Part shown: positions 51,408 through 62,345 of the stretch, in pieces
How the letters are laid out: the number at the start of each line of letters is the position of its first letter
Position numbering within the stretch: position 1 is the first letter of the stretch
Source: Lichenicoccus sp963693035
GTDB lineage: Bacteria > Pseudomonadota > Alphaproteobacteria > Acetobacterales > Acetobacteraceae
DNA: 64,000 nucleotides
Assembly (NCBI GenBank): GCA_963693035.2
Contig: CAXMMQ010000007.1
Coordinates: forward strand, 372,001-436,000
Reading direction: 5' to 3'
The notes under the pieces: model-generated
What the model saw: only the letters and a program-made list of their open reading frames with translations
What the model was told of the DNA's origin: nothing
Databases searched by the model: none
Position numbers and translations under genes: made by a program

Positions 51408-52667
51408 ATGGCGGTATCAGCGGAACTGCCTGCGACACCCGACGGCAGCGAGCCCGGCTATCTCGCCCTTCTCCGCCAGCCGAGTTTCGCCCTGTTCTTT
51501 ATGGCCGCGACGACGTCCACGCTCGGGTCGGCAGTGGTACCGATCGCCCTGACCTTTGCGCTCCTGCAGGTCGGATACACCGCAACCTCGGTCGGCCTGG
51601 TCCTGGCGGCCCAGACGGCGCCCACCGTCATCCTGCTGCTGGCGGGCGGCATCATCGGCGACCGCTGGTCACGGCGCCGCATCATGATCGGAGCGGACGC
51701 GCTGCGATGCGTCTGCCAGGCCGGCCTCGCCGCCCTGCTGGCGACCGGCCATCCGGCGCTGCCATTCCTGATGCTGCTCGCCGGATGCCTCGGTGTCGGT
51801 AATGCCTTCTTCAGCCCGGCCGAAAGTGGCCTGATCCCGGAGATCGCAGGCGAAAAGGCTCGGATCAAGGCAGCCAACAGCCTCCTTGGCATCTCCAGCT
51901 CACTCTCCGCCATCCTGGGTCCGGTCATCGGCGGCATGCTCGTCGGACTGGGAGACGCGCCGCTCGCGATCGGCATGAACTCCCTCACCTACGCCGTCAG
52001 CGCGGCCTGCCTCGCCTTCATTCACATCCCGCCGCACGAGAGGACGCTGAAAACCTCGTTTCTCACCGACCTGAAGCAAGGCTGGTCGGAGTTCCGCCGG
52101 CACCGGTGGCTGCAACTGGTGACGGCGCAGTATGGTCTGCTCAACCTGGTCACCTTCGCGCCGTTCTTTGTTCTGGGGCCGGTGATCTTTTCCTCGTTGC
52201 CGCATGGCGCCCAATCCTGGGGCCTGATCGCCTCGGCCACCGGCGCCGGCGGCGTGGTCGGCGGCCTGCTCATCCTCAAGCTGAGGCCGTCGCGACCACT
52301 CGTCGCCTATGAGATCGCGGCGGCATTGCTGGCGGCTCCCCTGGTCGTTCTCGCGTTGCACGCCTCCATCCCGGTGCTGATGGCAAGCAGCGCGGTCTTC
52401 GGGCTGGCCTTGTCGATCCTGAACGTCACCGTGCAGACCACGATACAGGAGCGAATGCCCGAAGAGGTGCTGTCGCGCATCAACGCCTTGTTCAGCGTGG
52501 TGGCGACCGGACTGGGACCGATCGGCTTCGCGCTCTGCGGCCCGGTGGCGCATCTCGCGGGTCCGCGCTATGCGCTCGGGGTCGGATCCGGCATCACCCT
52601 GGTGAGTGCCGCGGCACTGCTGTGTCTCGGCCACATCCGGCACCTGAAAGCCATACACGAACCGTGA
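51408..52667 (+). CDS. MFS transporter (enterobactin-exporter-like MFS_3 group)
   Basis: A 419-residue membrane protein with about 12 predicted helices. The N-terminal half has SFALFFMAATTSTLGSAVVP and the MFS loop GGIIGDRWSRRRIMIGADAL; later come SPAESGLIPEIAGEKARIKA and a symmetric C-terminal half (TGAGGVVGGLLILKLRPSRP). This pattern is shared by small-molecule and siderophore exporters. The substrate is unknown, and no biosynthesis genes flank it. It lies between the arsB remnant and a decayed lipoprotein gene. Confidence 0.87.
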   Translation: MAVSAELPATPDGSEPGYLALLRQPSFALFFMAATTSTLGSAVVPIALTFALLQVGYTATSVGLVLAAQTAPTVILLLAGGIIGDRWSRRRIMIGADALRCVCQAGLAALLATGHPALPFLMLLAGCLGVGNAFFSPAESGLIPEIAGEKARIKAANSLLGISSSLSAILGPVIGGMLVGLGDAPLAIGMNSLTYAVSAACLAFIHIPPHERTLKTSFLTDLKQGWSEFRRHRWLQLVTAQYGLLNLVTFAPFFVLGPVIFSSLPHGAQSWGLIASATGAGGVVGGLLILKLRPSRPLVAYEIAAALLAAPLVVLALHASIPVLMASSAVFGLALSILNVTVQTTIQERMPEEVLSRINALFSVVATGLGPIGFALCGPVAHLAGPRYALGVGSGITLVSAAALLCLGHIRHLKAIHEP

Positions 52668-52773
52668 TCGGGAGGCCGAAGGCGCGCGACTTCCAGGTTT
52701 GGCCGCACCGGATCGTCTGTGATCGAGGAGCGGCAGGAGTATCGAGGAAGAGCAGCGGGATACGAAGCGGCGC

Positions 52774-53675
52774 ATGGGACGGCTGTTCGGTTCTACCGCC
52801 TGGATCGGCCGGCTCTTGCTGGCAGGTTGCTCGCTCGCCGGGGCAGTGACCCGCACCACCCTGGACTACAACCAGGCGCTCAAGGCGGTGACCAACACCA
52901 TTCTCGTCACCATCCTGCTCTGACGGGACCAGGCGCCGCTGCATTTCACCGACCTGTCCCAGATCAGGAGCTCGCTGCGACTGCAGGCCCAGGCACAGGC
53001 CGCGGAGCCGTTCGGCGGCGAGTTCACCTCGGAAGACCATCCCAGGGCGATGCTCACGGGGAGTGGTCGGGGCGGCCAGCAACCCGACCCTCGATGTCGT
53101 CCCGCTCAACACGAAGGAGTTTACCGAGGGCATCACCGCTCCGATCGATACCGGTTACGTCGTCTATCTCTTCAACAAGGAACAGGATGACGAGCATCAG
53201 AGCACCATCGCCAGGCTCCTGTTCGACAAGATCCGGATCGTGTGGCGCGACGGCACGGATACGCATGCCTGCAGCTATGTCAACAATCCTGACCGGCAGG
53301 CGCCGTTCGCGAGCGACAGTTCCTGTGCGTCGGCCTACGAGGCGGTGTTCGGCGTGGCGGCACCGCCACTATCTCGGCAGGATGCTCACCTACCGTCCCG
53401 CAGACCGGGTGCTGCCGTTCTACATCGACGCACGCAGGCCGGCGGATCCAAGGTTCAGCGTCGTCTATCGGGGAGAGACCTGTTTCGCTCCGAGGGCTTC
53501 GCCTCTCGCAGCGGTCGGAACCCGCCCCGTGCGTACTCCGTCAACCGCAACTGCCAGTACGACGCGCTCGGCCGGCCCTCCTGGCGGTCCACTGAAGCCG
53601 CAGGCGGCCCCGGCTTCGGCGACTGTCGACGAGTGCGTCCGGGAGACCGGCTCCCAGGCGACCGGACGTAAGTAG
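52774..53675 (+). pseudogene. decayed lipoprotein gene
   Basis: ATG 52774 opens a lipoprotein signal (MGRLFGSTAWIGRLLLAGCS) and LDYNQALKAVTNTILVTILL, ended by TGA 52921-52923. The same frame continues RDQAPLHFTDLSQIRSSLRL, then shifts near 53050 to NPTLDVVPLNTKEFTEGITA and YVVYLFNKEQDDEHQSTIAR, and again near 53370 to YLGRMLTYRPADRVLPFYID. The order resembles a family of uncharacterised alphaproteobacterial lipoproteins that begin with a Tyr-Asn-x-Ala segment. A stop and two frameshifts make it nonfunctional. Confidence 0.65.
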
Positions 53676-53752
53676 ATTCCGGCCCTCCCTGCAGGCAGCG
53701 GACCGAGGCCAATGTCGGGTTACCAAGCCTGTTCACCTGGGAAGTCTCATCC

Positions 53753-54505
53753 ATGGCAAGATTCACCGACAAGGTTGCCGTCGTCACCGGCGCCTCCAAG
53801 GGCATCGGTGCGGGCATAGCGAGGCGGCTCGCCTCGGAGGGTGCCACCGTGATCGTGAACTACAGCTCCAGCGTGGAAGGCGCTTCCCTGGTCGTCGACC
53901 AGATCATATCCGCCGATGGTCAGGCCACGGCCCTGGGCGGATCCGTTGCGCGGGAAGACGACATGTCCCGGCTGTTCGCCGAGGTGCAGGCCTCGTTCGG
54001 TCGCGTCGACGTGCTCGTCAACAATGCAGGCGTTTACGCCTTCGGACCGTTGGAGACCCTGTCGATCACGGAGGTCAGGCGGCAATACGACACCAACGTG
54101 CTCGGCCTGCTGCTGGCGACAAAGGCCGCCCTGCCCCTCTTCCCGGGCGAGGGCGGCAGCATCGTCAATATCGGCTCGATCGCCAGCACGCTCGCACCGC
54201 CCGGCGGCGCGATCTATGTCGGCACGAAGGGTTCGGTCGATGCGATGACGAAGTCCCTTGCCAAGGAACTCGCGCCGCGGAAGATACGTGTCAATGCCGT
54301 CAACCCGGGCTTCGTCATCACCGAAGGCACGAAATCCGGCGGCCTGGCGGGGGGCGAGTTCGAAGCGCGGAGCCTCGCGTCAAACCCGCTCGGGCGGGTG
54401 GGACAACCCGAGGACATTGCCGCCGCAGTCGCCTTCATCGCATCGCACGAGGCGAGCTGGATCACCGGCGAGTGCCTCATCGTCGCAGGCGGAACCGGGA
54501 TGTGA
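53753..54505 (+). CDS. SDR family oxidoreductase (3-oxoacyl-ACP-reductase-like)
   Basis: A 250-residue classical short-chain dehydrogenase. It has the cofactor motif VVTGASKGIGAGIARRLA, NNAG (VLVNNAGVYAFGP), catalytic Ser in VNIGSIAS and YVGTK as the Tyr/Lys pair, and an IRVNAVNPGFV segment. The NYSS after the second strand suggests NADP preference. It reduces an unknown carbonyl substrate. It stands alone downstream of the decayed lipoprotein gene. Confidence 0.87.
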   Translation: MARFTDKVAVVTGASKGIGAGIARRLASEGATVIVNYSSSVEGASLVVDQIISADGQATALGGSVAREDDMSRLFAEVQASFGRVDVLVNNAGVYAFGPLETLSITEVRRQYDTNVLGLLLATKAALPLFPGEGGSIVNIGSIASTLAPPGGAIYVGTKGSVDAMTKSLAKELAPRKIRVNAVNPGFVITEGTKSGGLAGGEFEARSLASNPLGRVGQPEDIAAAVAFIASHEASWITGECLIVAGGTGM

Positions 54506-54507
54506 CG

Positions 54508-54687
54508 ATGGCCGCCGGAAAAGCGGCAATGCCGCGACGCCGGTCCGTGAGAGCAACACCTCGCCCTGAAGCGGCCGCGAAAGATCAGGCCCAGGACATG
54601 TCGGAACGCAATCTGGCGCTTGCACGCGCACGGGCTGCCGCAGCGCAGGAGGCAGTCGACCGCCTCAGCTCGTACTGGCCTCGCTGA
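54508..54687 (+). CDS. small basic hypothetical protein
   Basis: A 59-residue ORF from ATG 54508, two bases after the SDR stop. It has a basic N-terminal half (MPRRRSVRATPRPEA) and a helical C-terminal half (SERNLALARARAAAAQEAVD) ending RLSSYWPR. There is no close ribosome site beyond the SDR end, and I recognise no family. It ends 9 bp before the convergent gyrB stop. It may be chance, but the helical end looks protein-like. Confidence 0.35.
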   Translation: MAAGKAAMPRRRSVRATPRPEAAAKDQAQDMSERNLALARARAAAAQEAVDRLSSYWPR

Positions 54688-54696
54688 AAGGCGCCG

Positions 54697-57198
<2,502 letters not shown>

Positions 57199-57241
57199 GC
57201 CGGCTGGTCGCTCCGTGGATTCTGTGCTGAGTGTCTCTAGA

Positions 57242-58468
57242 CTATACGCTCGCTGCACCGGCCGGGCCAGAACGCACATCGGCCAAACCCGGCCCGGGCA
57301 GCAGTTTTCCCGCCCCGGCGCGCCAGAAGCCGGCCAGCCCGTGCAGGCTGGCGAACGGCTCCGGATCGGTGCCGGTCAGCAGCGCCGGCGCCGGCAGCAG
57401 CAGCAACGCCGCGAACAGCGCCTCCCGCCGGGCGAGATCGAGATGCACCAGCGGCTCGTCCAGCAGCAGCAGCGGCGCCTCGCCGCGCACATCGGCGATC
57501 AATGCCGCATGCGCCAGCACGATGCCGATCAGCAGGGCCTTCTGCTGCCCCGTGCTGCCCAGGGAAGCCGGCCGGCCGCTCCTTCGGTCGCTTAGCACCA
57601 GATCGGCCCGGTGCGCCCCCAGCGAGGCGCCTCCCGCCGCGGCGTCCGCACCCCTGCGCATCCGCAACTGCTCGCGCAGCCAGTCCTCGACCCCCAGCGC
57701 CGGATGCTGCTCGAGCTGCGCCGTGATGGCGCATTCCAGCGACAGGGTCGCGGCAGGGAAGCCACGGGCCGGCTCCCCGTCCTCCCCAACCTTGCCGTCC
57801 CCACCCTCGCCCTGCCCGGACCCGTTCAGGCGGCCCACCAGGCTGCGCCGCGCGGCACAGACCGCAACCGCGTGGCGCGCCATTGCATGCTCCTGGGCGG
57901 TGAGCCAGGCCGGGTCGGTACGCGCATTCTGCAGCAGCCGGTTGCGCCCCTGCATCGCCTCGTCATGCGCTGCCACCTCGCGGGCATGCTCGGGCTCCAG
58001 CGCCAGTACCAGCCGGTCGAGAAAGCGGCGGCGCGCGGAGGGCCCTTCGACGAACAGCCGGTCCATCTGCGGCGTCAGCCACACTGCGCACAGCCGCTCG
58101 GCCACCGCCGCGCGGTTGCGCGCCGGCTCGCCATCGAGCCGGAACACCCGCCGCCCGTTGCCCAGAGCCGCCCCGGCCCCGTCGGATGCAATCCCGGTCC
58201 CGATCTCGAACGCCTCGTCGCCCTGGCTCATGCGCGCTGCCACGGCCCAGCTCGAACTCCCCTGGCGCGGCAGATCCGCCAGCCGCGCCCCCCGCAGGCC
58301 GCGTCCGGGCACCAGCAGCGACAACGCCTCCAGCAGATTGGTCTTGCCGCTCCCGTTCGGCCCGGTCAGCACACTGATCCGCCCGTCCGTGTCAGCGCCG
58401 GCCGGCCGCCAGACCAGGTGCTGGTAATTCCGATAATCGGTAAGCGTCAGCCGAGACAGGCTGAGCAT
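57242..58468 (-). CDS. recF: DNA replication and repair protein RecF
   Basis: About 408 residues from ATG 58468 (MLSLSRLTLTDYRNYQ). The Walker A is VLTGPNGSGKTNLLEALSLL; downstream are FLDRLVLALEPEHAREV, LGAHRADLVLSDRR, TGQQKALLIGIVLAHAALI (ABC signature region) and LLLLDEPLVHLD (Walker B). RecF helps load RecA at gaps and stalled forks. A low-complexity Gly/Glu insertion (GQGEGGDGKVGEDGEP) interrupts the middle. Repeat element copy 2 fills the gap to dnaN upstream. Confidence 0.94.
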   Translation of the reverse strand: MLSLSRLTLTDYRNYQHLVWRPAGADTDGRISVLTGPNGSGKTNLLEALSLLVPGRGLRGARLADLPRQGSSSWAVAARMSQGDEAFEIGTGIASDGAGAALGNGRRVFRLDGEPARNRAAVAERLCAVWLTPQMDRLFVEGPSARRRFLDRLVLALEPEHAREVAAHDEAMQGRNRLLQNARTDPAWLTAQEHAMARHAVAVCAARRSLVGRLNGSGQGEGGDGKVGEDGEPARGFPAATLSLECAITAQLEQHPALGVEDWLREQLRMRRGADAAAGGASLGAHRADLVLSDRRSGRPASLGSTGQQKALLIGIVLAHAALIADVRGEAPLLLLDEPLVHLDLARREALFAALLLLPAPALLTGTDPEPFASLHGLAGFWRAGAGKLLPGPGLADVRSGPAGAASV

Positions 58469-58490
58469 GGAGACCCTATCAGACGATGAA

Positions 58491-58666
58491 GAGGCTGGTT
58501 GAAAACGCCTGATGCTGAATGGGAGTGGCCCGAAGGACCGCGGCCGGCGCGTCTTTGCGAGCACCGGAGCGGAGCGGCCGCCCCCTGCTCCAAGACGGGG
58601 CCGTGCGCACCGGAGCGCAACACAGGCGCGTCGGATCGCCAGCAGCAGGCGTTTTCAACCAGCCTC
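58491..58666. mobile_element. MITE-like intergenic element, copy 2
   Basis: A 176-bp element between recF and dnaN. The left end reads GAGGCTGGTTGAAAACGCCT, and the right end, on the minus strand, also begins GAGGCTGGTTGAAAACGCCT before continuing GCTGCTGGCGATCC, as in copy 1. The interior shares the GGAGC/GGGGGCGGCCGCTCCGC core with copy 1 (8661-8852) in reverse orientation. Its right end overlaps the dnaN stop codon by two bases. No coding capacity is evident. Confidence 0.75.
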
Positions 58667-59798
58667 AGACGCGCATGGGCATCAGCACGTACAATGCGGA
58701 CGGGCTGTCCACGTCGCGCACCACCGTCGGCGCGGCGCTGTCGGAAAACGCGAATTCGACATCCTTGTCGATCTGGTCGGTGATGTCGCTGAGGTAGCGC
58801 GCCTGGAAGCCGATCTCCAGCGGCGTCGAGTCGTAGGTGACGCGGCCCTCGTCGAGCTCCTCCTTGGCAGTACCCTGGTCGGGGCTCGCCGCCGACAGGA
58901 TCAGCAGGTTGCGGTCGATCGACAGCTTGACCGGGCGCGAACGCTCCTGGCTGATGGCGGCGACCCGCGCCACCGCATCCGAGAAATCCTTTTTCCCGAC
59001 ACGCAGGATCTTGTCGTTGTCGCGCGGAATGACCCGCTCGTATTCCGGAAAGGTGCCGTCGATCAGCTTGCTGGTCAGCATCACCGATCCGACGGTGAAT
59101 TGGATACGCGTTTCGGACAGCGCCACCTCGACATCCTCCGCCGCCTCGTCGAGCAGCTTGCGCAACTCGTTGATGGTCTTGCGCGGCACGATCACGCCGG
59201 GCATGCCGGCCGCGCCCGACGGCAGCTCGGTCTGCACCCGGGCCAGGCGATGCCCGTCGGTCGCCACCGCGCGCAGCATCGGGCCCGCCTCGCCGGCACC
59301 CGCCTCCGCCACATGCAGGTAGATGCCGTTGAGGTAGTAGCGCGTCTCCTCGGTGGAGATCGCAAACCGGGTGCGGTCGATCAGGCCGCGCAGCACCGGC
59401 GCCGGGATATGGAAGGCATGCGGCAGGCTGCCGGTGGTCATGGACGGGAAATCATCGACCGCGAGCACATTGAGGCTGGTCGCGTAGCGTCCGGCGCGCA
59501 AGGCAAGCGGCGCGTCGCCACCGGAATGGTCGAGCTCGACCTCGGCGCCATCGGGCAGCTTGCGCACGATCTCGTACAGCACCGCCGCCGGCGCCGTGGT
59601 GGCCCCGTCCAGCACCGCACCCGATGCGATCTGCTCGACGACGGCGATCTCCATGTCGGTGGCGGTCAGGCTCAGCCGGCCCTCCTTCACCACGATCAGC
59701 ACGTTGGCCAGGATCGGAATGGTGTTGCGCTTCTCGGCCACGCTCTGGATATGGGCGAGCGCCTTGAGCAGCGTCGCGCGGTCGGCCTTAAGCTTCAT
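58665..59798 (-). CDS. dnaN: DNA polymerase III beta sliding clamp
   Basis: A 377-residue protein with three clamp repeats: it starts MKLKADRATLLKALAHIQSV, continues RNTIPILANVLI, LTATDMEIAVVE and GAGEAGPMLRAVATDGHRLA, and ends YVLMPMRV, the usual clamp C-terminus. It encircles DNA and tethers polymerase III. It lies 117 bp downstream of dnaA. The final codons overlap the edge of repeat element copy 2, which suggests the element inserted at or very near the stop codon. Confidence 0.96.
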   Translation of the reverse strand: MKLKADRATLLKALAHIQSVAEKRNTIPILANVLIVVKEGRLSLTATDMEIAVVEQIASGAVLDGATTAPAAVLYEIVRKLPDGAEVELDHSGGDAPLALRAGRYATSLNVLAVDDFPSMTTGSLPHAFHIPAPVLRGLIDRTRFAISTEETRYYLNGIYLHVAEAGAGEAGPMLRAVATDGHRLARVQTELPSGAAGMPGVIVPRKTINELRKLLDEAAEDVEVALSETRIQFTVGSVMLTSKLIDGTFPEYERVIPRDNDKILRVGKKDFSDAVARVAAISQERSRPVKLSIDRNLLILSAASPDQGTAKEELDEGRVTYDSTPLEIGFQARYLSDITDQIDKDVEFAFSDSAAPTVVRDVDSPSALYVLMPMRV

Positions 59799-59915
59799 CT
59801 CGAACGGGTCCCCATGCGCCGGATACCGATCCGGGGAGATAGCCTAGCAGCAGCGTCCCCGGTCGCAAATGGGCCGGCTCGCAGATGGGTCCGGTTTCAA
59901 AAGGGTCGAGCGCGA

Positions 59916-61475
59916 TCAGCTTTCCAGCATGCGGCGGAGGAGTTCGACGTCCTCGGCAAAGGCGGTGTCGCGCTCCATCAGTTCCGCGACCCGGCTGACC
60001 GCATGCATCACCGTGGTGTGGTCACGATTGCCGAACTTGCGGCCGATCTCGGGCAGCGAGCGGCTGGTGAGCTGCTTGGCGAGGAACATCGCCACCTGCC
60101 GGGGCCGGGCCACGGCCCGCGCACGACGCGCCGAGGACATGTCGGTCAGCCTGATGTTCCAGTGCTCGGCGACCTTGCGCTGGATCTCCTCGATGGTGAC
60201 CCGGCGATCATGCGCCTTGAGGATGTCATGCAGCACCTCCTGCGTCGCTTCCAGCGTCACCGGACGCCCGAACAGGTTGGCGTGCGCGATCAGCCGGTTC
60301 AGCGCGCCTTCAAGCTCGCGCACGTTGGTGGTGATCTTGTGCGCCAGGAACTCGAGCACCTTGGGCGGCACCGCGACGCCGGACGCAGCCGCCTTGGCTT
60401 CCAGGATGGAGATGCGCAGCTCGAAGGTAGTTGCGTGCAGGTCTGCCACCATGCCGCAGCCGAGACGGGTGCGCAGGCGGTCCTCGAGTCCGGACAGGTC
60501 GGACGGCGACTTGTCGGCGCTGACCACGATCTGCTTGCCGGCATCCACCAGCGCGTTGAAGGTGTGGAAGAACTCCTCCTGCGTATTGTCCTTGCCGATC
60601 AGGAACTGCAGGTCGTCGATCATCAGCACGTCGACGGAGCGAAGCTGCTCCTTGAACTCCATCGTCGATTGCGACCGGATCGCGGCGATGAAGCGGTACA
60701 TGAATTTCTCGGCGGACATGTAGGCCACCGTGGTGGTGCGCTCGCCGCGCGCCAGCTCGAGACCGATCGCGTGCATCAGGTGGGTCTTGCCGAGCCCGAC
60801 GCCGCCGTACAGGAACAGCGGATTGAAGCCGGGACTCGACGGGCGCTCGGCAACGCGGCGCGCGCAGGCATGCGCGAACTCGTTGGGCTTGCCGACCACG
60901 AAGCTGTCGAAGCTGAAGCGCGGATCCAGCGGTGCCGCGAGCTCGCCGCGGGCGCTGCCGGGCTCCGCTCCGGCCGCCGGCAGCGCATTCGTAGCGCTGG
61001 CCTTGGCCGCCGCACCCGGCGCGATGGCGACGTCCCCGGGATGACCGGCGGCGGCGCGCCCGTCCGACTGCGCGGAGGCGGCGGATGCCGGCTGCCGGTC
61101 GCGCGCCTCCTCCGCCGCAAGCTGCAGCTCCACGCGGCGTATCTGCGGAACCTCGGCATGCCACAGCGCGCTCAGCCGATCGCCGTACTGGCTGCGCACC
61201 CAGTCGCGCAGGAACCGCGTCGGCAGCAGCAGGGTGATCTCGTCGGCCTCGACCTCGCCGAGCCTGATCTGGCGCAGCCAGGTGCGATACTCGACCTCGC
61301 CGACCTCGACCTGCAGGCGCGCGCGGATGCGGCCCCACTGGAGTTCGAGCGGATGGCCGTTGGCATCCTGATCCCGCACCAGCGTCTCGACTGCGCCCAT
61401 CGCGGTATCGGTGACTTCGTCAACGGCGAGATCGGAGGCTGCTCCGACCTCCTGGCTGCGCTGATCCACTCTCAC
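59916..61475 (-). CDS. dnaA: chromosomal replication initiator DnaA
   Basis: About 519 residues from GTG 61475, preceded by GGGAGCAGG. Domain I (WGRIRARLQVEVGEVEYRTW) is followed by an Ala-rich linker (about 115-185), then the AAA+ domain (FLYGGVGLGKTHLMHAIGLE; VDVLMIDDLQFLIGKD) and the DnaA-box-binding helix-turn-helix (RPRQVAMFLAKQLTSRSLPE; FGNRDHTTVMHAVSRV). It opens the origin. A frame open to 61613 and a GTG at 61469 are alternative starts. Divergence from nothing upstream leaves a 470-bp region before rpsT. Confidence 0.95.
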   Translation of the reverse strand: MRVDQRSQEVGAASDLAVDEVTDTAMGAVETLVRDQDANGHPLELQWGRIRARLQVEVGEVEYRTWLRQIRLGEVEADEITLLLPTRFLRDWVRSQYGDRLSALWHAEVPQIRRVELQLAAEEARDRQPASAASAQSDGRAAAGHPGDVAIAPGAAAKASATNALPAAGAEPGSARGELAAPLDPRFSFDSFVVGKPNEFAHACARRVAERPSSPGFNPLFLYGGVGLGKTHLMHAIGLELARGERTTTVAYMSAEKFMYRFIAAIRSQSTMEFKEQLRSVDVLMIDDLQFLIGKDNTQEEFFHTFNALVDAGKQIVVSADKSPSDLSGLEDRLRTRLGCGMVADLHATTFELRISILEAKAAASGVAVPPKVLEFLAHKITTNVRELEGALNRLIAHANLFGRPVTLEATQEVLHDILKAHDRRVTIEEIQRKVAEHWNIRLTDMSSARRARAVARPRQVAMFLAKQLTSRSLPEIGRKFGNRDHTTVMHAVSRVAELMERDTAFAEDVELLRRMLES

Positions 61476-61945
61476 CAAACCTGCTCCCGACTTCACACTT
61501 GCCGTCCCGCCCGCCTGCCGGGCATATGCCCGCAAGCCAGGCCAGCCGGCCCAACGAACTCTTCCCGAACCGGGCGCCGAAACAGCCCCCGCACAAGCAG
61601 GGTGGCAAAGCACAAACCGATGGGGGAACTTCGTCTGTTACATTTTGCGGTCAGGCTTGCGACCGTGCCGGACAGTAAAACAGCGCCGACAAAGGCCGCA
61701 ACGGGAATCTAGCCTTGCGGGGCGCAAGACAAAAATGAGCACCTGTCAAGTAACTAGCAGGATATTGAGACGAAACAAAACAGGAACACATCGTCTGTTT
61801 ACCAGAGGCAAGTATCAATAAAGCGGCACGGATGCCACAACCATGCCACGAACAGAAAACGGCCGCATTGTGAAGGGGGCAGTCTTGTCAGTCACGCACA
61901 ATGCTTCACCCGGCGTTCCTGAACAGGTGAGCAGTCGGACAGTAT
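61476..61945. other. dnaA-rpsT intergenic region, locally AT-richer
   Basis: A 470-bp gap. The part 61600-61870 is visibly richer in A and T than the window (for example ATGAGCACCTGTCAAGTAAC; CGAAACAAAACAGGAACACA; TTTACCAGAGGCAAGTATCA). It should hold the dnaA promoter; TTGACA occurs on the minus strand at 61749-61744, without a convincing -10 box. Many alphaproteobacterial origins lie near here, but I see no clear DnaA boxes of the TTATCCACA type, so an origin is not supported by eye. Confidence 0.4.
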
Positions 61946-62215
61946 TCAGGTGGCGGCGATCGCCTTGATGCGTGCCGACAGGCGCGAGATCTTGCGCGAC
62001 ACGGTATTGGCATGCGCAACACCCTTGCCGACGGCGCGCTGCATCTCGGGCTGCGCCGCACGCAGGGCGCTGACCGCCTGCTCCTTGTCGCCGCTCGCAA
62101 TCGCCGTCTCGACCTTTTTCACGAAGGTCCGGACGCGCGAGCGACGCGCGACATTGCGCGCCGTGCGGACTGCGGTCTGCCGGATGCGCTTGCGCGCCGA
62201 TGCGGTGTTCGCCAT
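61946..62215 (-). CDS. rpsT: 30S ribosomal protein S20
   Basis: An 89-residue basic protein starting MANTASARKRIRQTAVRTAR, the S20 signature, with RSRVRTFVKKVETAIASGD and a C-terminal helix (KGVAHANTVSRKISRLSARI). S20 binds 16S rRNA early in 30S assembly. ATG 62215 fits the family; the frame is open 66 bases further, which is leader. A good promoter lies upstream at 62299-62326. Confidence 0.96.
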   Translation of the reverse strand: MANTASARKRIRQTAVRTARNVARRSRVRTFVKKVETAIASGDKEQAVSALRAAQPEMQRAVGKGVAHANTVSRKISRLSARIKAIAAT

Positions 62216-62298
62216 GGATCTGTGTTCAACCAGTGTTTGAAGCTTGCAGAGCAGGCGCCTCCGCTGGACGGCGGTCGACACCCAACAAGGGAGCGGGT

Positions 62299-62326
62299 TC
62301 TAGAGCACCCGCCACACCCCAGTCAA
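62299..62326 (-). promoter_or_regulatory. probable sigma-70-type promoter of rpsT
   Basis: On the minus strand TTGACT (62326-62321) is followed after 16 bp by TCTAGA (62304-62299), a plausible -35/-10 pair. It lies between the mutM stop (62346) and the rpsT start (62215), leaving a leader of about 75-80 bases. The position and the strong -35 box fit a ribosomal protein gene. Confidence 0.5.
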
Positions 62327-62345
62327 GGTGGAGCATGACCCCGCC

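Noticed and set aside
58512..61712. A 1066-residue plus-strand frame across dnaN and dnaA
   Set aside because: It is antisense to two certain essential genes and has Arg/Gln/His-rich shadow composition.
61744..61749. TTGACA as a dnaA promoter -35 box
   Set aside because: No acceptable -10 box at 16-18 bp; kept only as a remark.
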